NCBI RefSeq assembly: GCF_003457605.1
Contig: NZ_QRAN01000014.1
Location: forward strand, 1 to 64,000
Origin: Seongchinamella sediminis
GTDB taxonomy: Bacteria > Pseudomonadota > Gammaproteobacteria > Pseudomonadales > Halieaceae
DNA: 64,000 bases
Direction: 5' to 3'
The notes below the pieces were generated by a model that worked only from the letters and a program-made list of their open reading frames with translations, made no database searches and was not told where the DNA came from. Shown piece by piece: positions 62,158 through 64,000 of this stretch. The first letter of the stretch is position 1, and the number at the start of each line of letters is the position of its first letter. The translations under genes were made by a program, and so were the position numbers.

Positions 62158-63792
62158 CTACTGCACCTCGGCCCATTCTTTAATCAAGCGCTCAGTCGCC
62201 GGATCCATCTCCGCATCCGAGTCATGACCGGAAAGCAAACCCAGAATCTGCCCCCCGATCTCCTTGCCCAGCTCAACCCCCCACTGGTCGAAGGAATTAA
62301 TCCCCCACAGCACCCCACTGACATAAGTACGGTGCTCATAGAGCGCGATCAACGCCCCCAGCGTTGCCGGGGTCAGGGCCGCCATGGTGATGACGCTGTT
62401 GGGGCGGTTGCCGGGCATCGCCAGGTGGGGTGCCAGTTCATCTGCGCGCTGTGCATCCATGCCGCGGGACAGCAGGGATTCGCGGGCCTGTGCCACACTG
62501 CGGCCCACCATCATGGTGCGGCTCTGGGCCAGGCAGTTGGCCACCAGCCGCCGGTGTTGTTCGCTCATCCCGGTGTGGGTGGTCAGGGGCAGGATGAAGT
62601 CCGCCGGGCACAGTTCCGTGCCCTGGTGCAGTAACTGGTGGAAGGAGTGCTGGCCCATGGTGCCGGCGGAGCCCCACAGGACCGGCCCGGTGCGGTAGTC
62701 CAGCGGCTTTCCGTCCCTGCTGACCCGCTTACCGTTGCTTTCCATGGTCAGTTGCTGCAGAAAGTCGGGCAGTCTCTGCAGGTTGTTATCGTAAGGCAGA
62801 ACCACATGGTTGCCAGCGCCGAAAAAGTTGACGTACCAGGCTTCCAGCAGGCCCATGACTACCGGCATGTTGGCTGCCAGCGGCGCCGAGCCGAAGTGTT
62901 CATCCATCGCGGCGGCGCCAGCGAGGAAGGCCTGGAAGTTGTCCCAGCCCACAGCGATGGCGCAGGACAGCCCCACGGCGGACCATACCGAGTAGCGGCC
63001 ACCGACCCAGTCCCACATGGGCAGGCAATTGCCCGGGGAAATACCGAACTCCGCCGCCGCTTCCAGATTGCTGGTTACCGCCAGGAAATGTTTATCCAGG
63101 TCTTCATCCCGGGCGCCGGCGGTTTTCATCCACTGGCGGGCGGCGAGACTGTTGGTCAGGGTCTCCTCGGTCCGGAAGGACTTGGAACAGACAACGAACA
63201 GGGTGGAAGCCGGCTCCAGTTCCAGTAATGTGTCCTGCAGGTCCGCCGGGTCGACATTGGCCACGTAATGACAGCTGACGTTGCCCTGGTAGGGGCGCAG
63301 GGCTTCGGTGACCAGGCGCGGCCCGAGGTCCGAGCCGCCGATGCCGATATTGACCACGTCGGTGATGGGGCGGCCGGAAAAACCGGCGTGCTGGCCCGCG
63401 TTCAGGCGCTCGCTCCACTGGCGCATGGTATCGCGGGCCTTACAGACTTCCGTGAACCTGTCGCCGAGACCGCCAGCGCTGCCAGCGCGTAACAGGGTAT
63501 GCAGGGCGGGGCGGTTCTCGGTGTTGTTGACCTCCGCGCCAGCGAGCAGGCCGGCGATGGCGGTCTCCATTTTCGCCTCGACGGCCAGTTGCAGCAGTGC
63601 CTGCAGCGCCGTTCGGTCCAGCAGGTGCTTGCTGTAGTCCAGCTGCAGGCCGGCGGCGGCCAGGGTGAAATCGGTCGCCCGCCGCGGATCCTCGGCCAAC
63701 AGGGCGCTAACGGATGCGGTGTGCATTGTGGTGGCGAGTGTTCGGGTTTCCTCGTGGGAGGGCAGTTGCGAAAACAGAGGAGTGGCAGCCAT
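62158..63792 (-). CDS. pgi: Glucose-6-phosphate isomerase
   Basis: 544 residues. Interconverts glucose-6-P and fructose-6-P. Signatures: VVNIGIGGSDLGPRLVTEAL (substrate loop), VVCSKSFRTEETLTN, VGGRYSVWSAVGLSCAIAVG, the catalytic Glu in VMGLLEAWYVNFFGAGNHVVLPYDNNL, and GINSFDQWGVELGKEIG near the C-terminus. It is convergent with the sugar-nucleotide group and feeds fructose-6-P to it. Confidence 0.97.
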   Translation of the reverse strand: MAATPLFSQLPSHEETRTLATTMHTASVSALLAEDPRRATDFTLAAAGLQLDYSKHLLDRTALQALLQLAVEAKMETAIAGLLAGAEVNNTENRPALHTLLRAGSAGGLGDRFTEVCKARDTMRQWSERLNAGQHAGFSGRPITDVVNIGIGGSDLGPRLVTEALRPYQGNVSCHYVANVDPADLQDTLLELEPASTLFVVCSKSFRTEETLTNSLAARQWMKTAGARDEDLDKHFLAVTSNLEAAAEFGISPGNCLPMWDWVGGRYSVWSAVGLSCAIAVGWDNFQAFLAGAAAMDEHFGSAPLAANMPVVMGLLEAWYVNFFGAGNHVVLPYDNNLQRLPDFLQQLTMESNGKRVSRDGKPLDYRTGPVLWGSAGTMGQHSFHQLLHQGTELCPADFILPLTTHTGMSEQHRRLVANCLAQSRTMMVGRSVAQARESLLSRGMDAQRADELAPHLAMPGNRPNSVITMAALTPATLGALIALYEHRTYVSGVLWGINSFDQWGVELGKEIGGQILGLLSGHDSDAEMDPATERLIKEWAEVQ

Positions 63793-63904
63793 TGCCGGTA
63801 TCCTTTTGGGTCACTGCGGTGAGTCAGTGTTTGCCGCACGCTGTGATTGTAGTGGTATGCGCGCGTGCTGTGGGTTGCCTCAGGGCTCTGGCAGTATATG
63901 AACT

Positions 63905-63932
63905 GTCGCTGGCGGGTGCAAACGCCAGCGAC
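63905..63932. other. Strong stem-loop between two minus-strand genes
   Basis: A perfect 10-bp stem (63905-63914 with 63923-63932) with an eight-base loop, just downstream of the stop of the gene at the right edge. No T tract follows on the minus strand, so it may stabilise a 3' end or be a Rho-assisted terminator. Confidence 0.5.
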
Positions 63933-63938
63933 GGCGGG

Positions 63939-64000
63939 TCAGTGATTGCGGTTGATGGATAGCGCGGTAATCGCCTGCAGGGCGCTGCGGGCGGCGCTGT
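63939..64000 (-). CDS. C-terminal end of a gene cut by the window edge
   Basis: The last 62 bases read on the minus strand as an open frame ending RSALQAITALSINRNH and TGA at 63939-63941. Only about 20 residues are visible, and no family can be named. The pseudomonad order next to pgi would suggest panC or a pantothenate gene, but the residues do not prove it. Confidence 0.35.
   Translation of the reverse strand, partial: SAARSALQAITALSINRNH

Overview
The window is a GC-rich chromosomal segment of a gammaproteobacterium, almost entirely housekeeping. The fabA-fabB pair, the fadB-fadA operon, the block nadD-rsfS-rlmH-mrdA-rodA-mltB-rlpA-dacA-ybeD-lipB, the order uvrA-MFS-ssb and the E. coli-type order of the S10, spc and alpha ribosomal operons all point to Gammaproteobacteria. 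A RegB/RegA redox two-component pair, a NrdA with two ATP-cone-like stretches and the pseudomonad-like operon layout suggest a marine group such as Halieaceae/Cellvibrionales. That family-level placement is inference.

Layout, left to right. 1-2.9 kb: a somewhat AT-richer, poorly conserved edge with a truncated membrane-anchored small protein, a membrane-anchored amidohydrolase and a small membrane protein. 2.9-6.3 kb: fadBA for fatty acid beta-oxidation. 6.5-8.2 kb: a multi-pass membrane protein, a VOC protein and a 62-residue protein. 8.3-12.9 kb: class I ribonucleotide reductase nrdAB with a long leader, paired NrdR boxes and a DnaA box. 13.1-15.3 kb: argD-argF. 15.4-17.3 kb: grxD, a repeat-rich convergent gap, Fur-type controlled bfd, and a 2-Cys peroxiredoxin. 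17.4-27.2 kb: proA, nadD and the rod-shape/peptidoglycan block ending in lipB. 27.2-29.0 kb: regB-regA. 29.2-31.9 kb: prfC, a TM2-domain protein, a YdcH-like protein and a DksA-like zinc-finger protein. 32.2-46.2 kb: S10-spc-alpha ribosomal protein operons with secY and rpoA. 46.3-53.2 kb: fasciclin protein, uvrA, an MFS transporter, a FAD oxidoreductase, ssb. 53.4-56.0 kb: an RmlD-like protein and moaB-moeA. 56.1-57.8 kb: fabA-fabB. 58.0-63.8 kb: manC, galU and a phosphomannomutase, then convergent pgi; together these supply activated sugars for surface polysaccharide. The last bases hold the end of another minus-strand gene.

The most unusual thing seen is a family of about 94-120 bp palindromic elements. 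Four clear copies lie in two convergent intergenic gaps (15.77-16.14 kb and 61.71-62.13 kb), each gap holding one copy in each orientation. Their internal motifs are conserved, but the outer arms differ completely between copies while staying self-complementary within each copy. No CRISPR array, insertion sequence, prophage, tRNA or rRNA gene was recognised.
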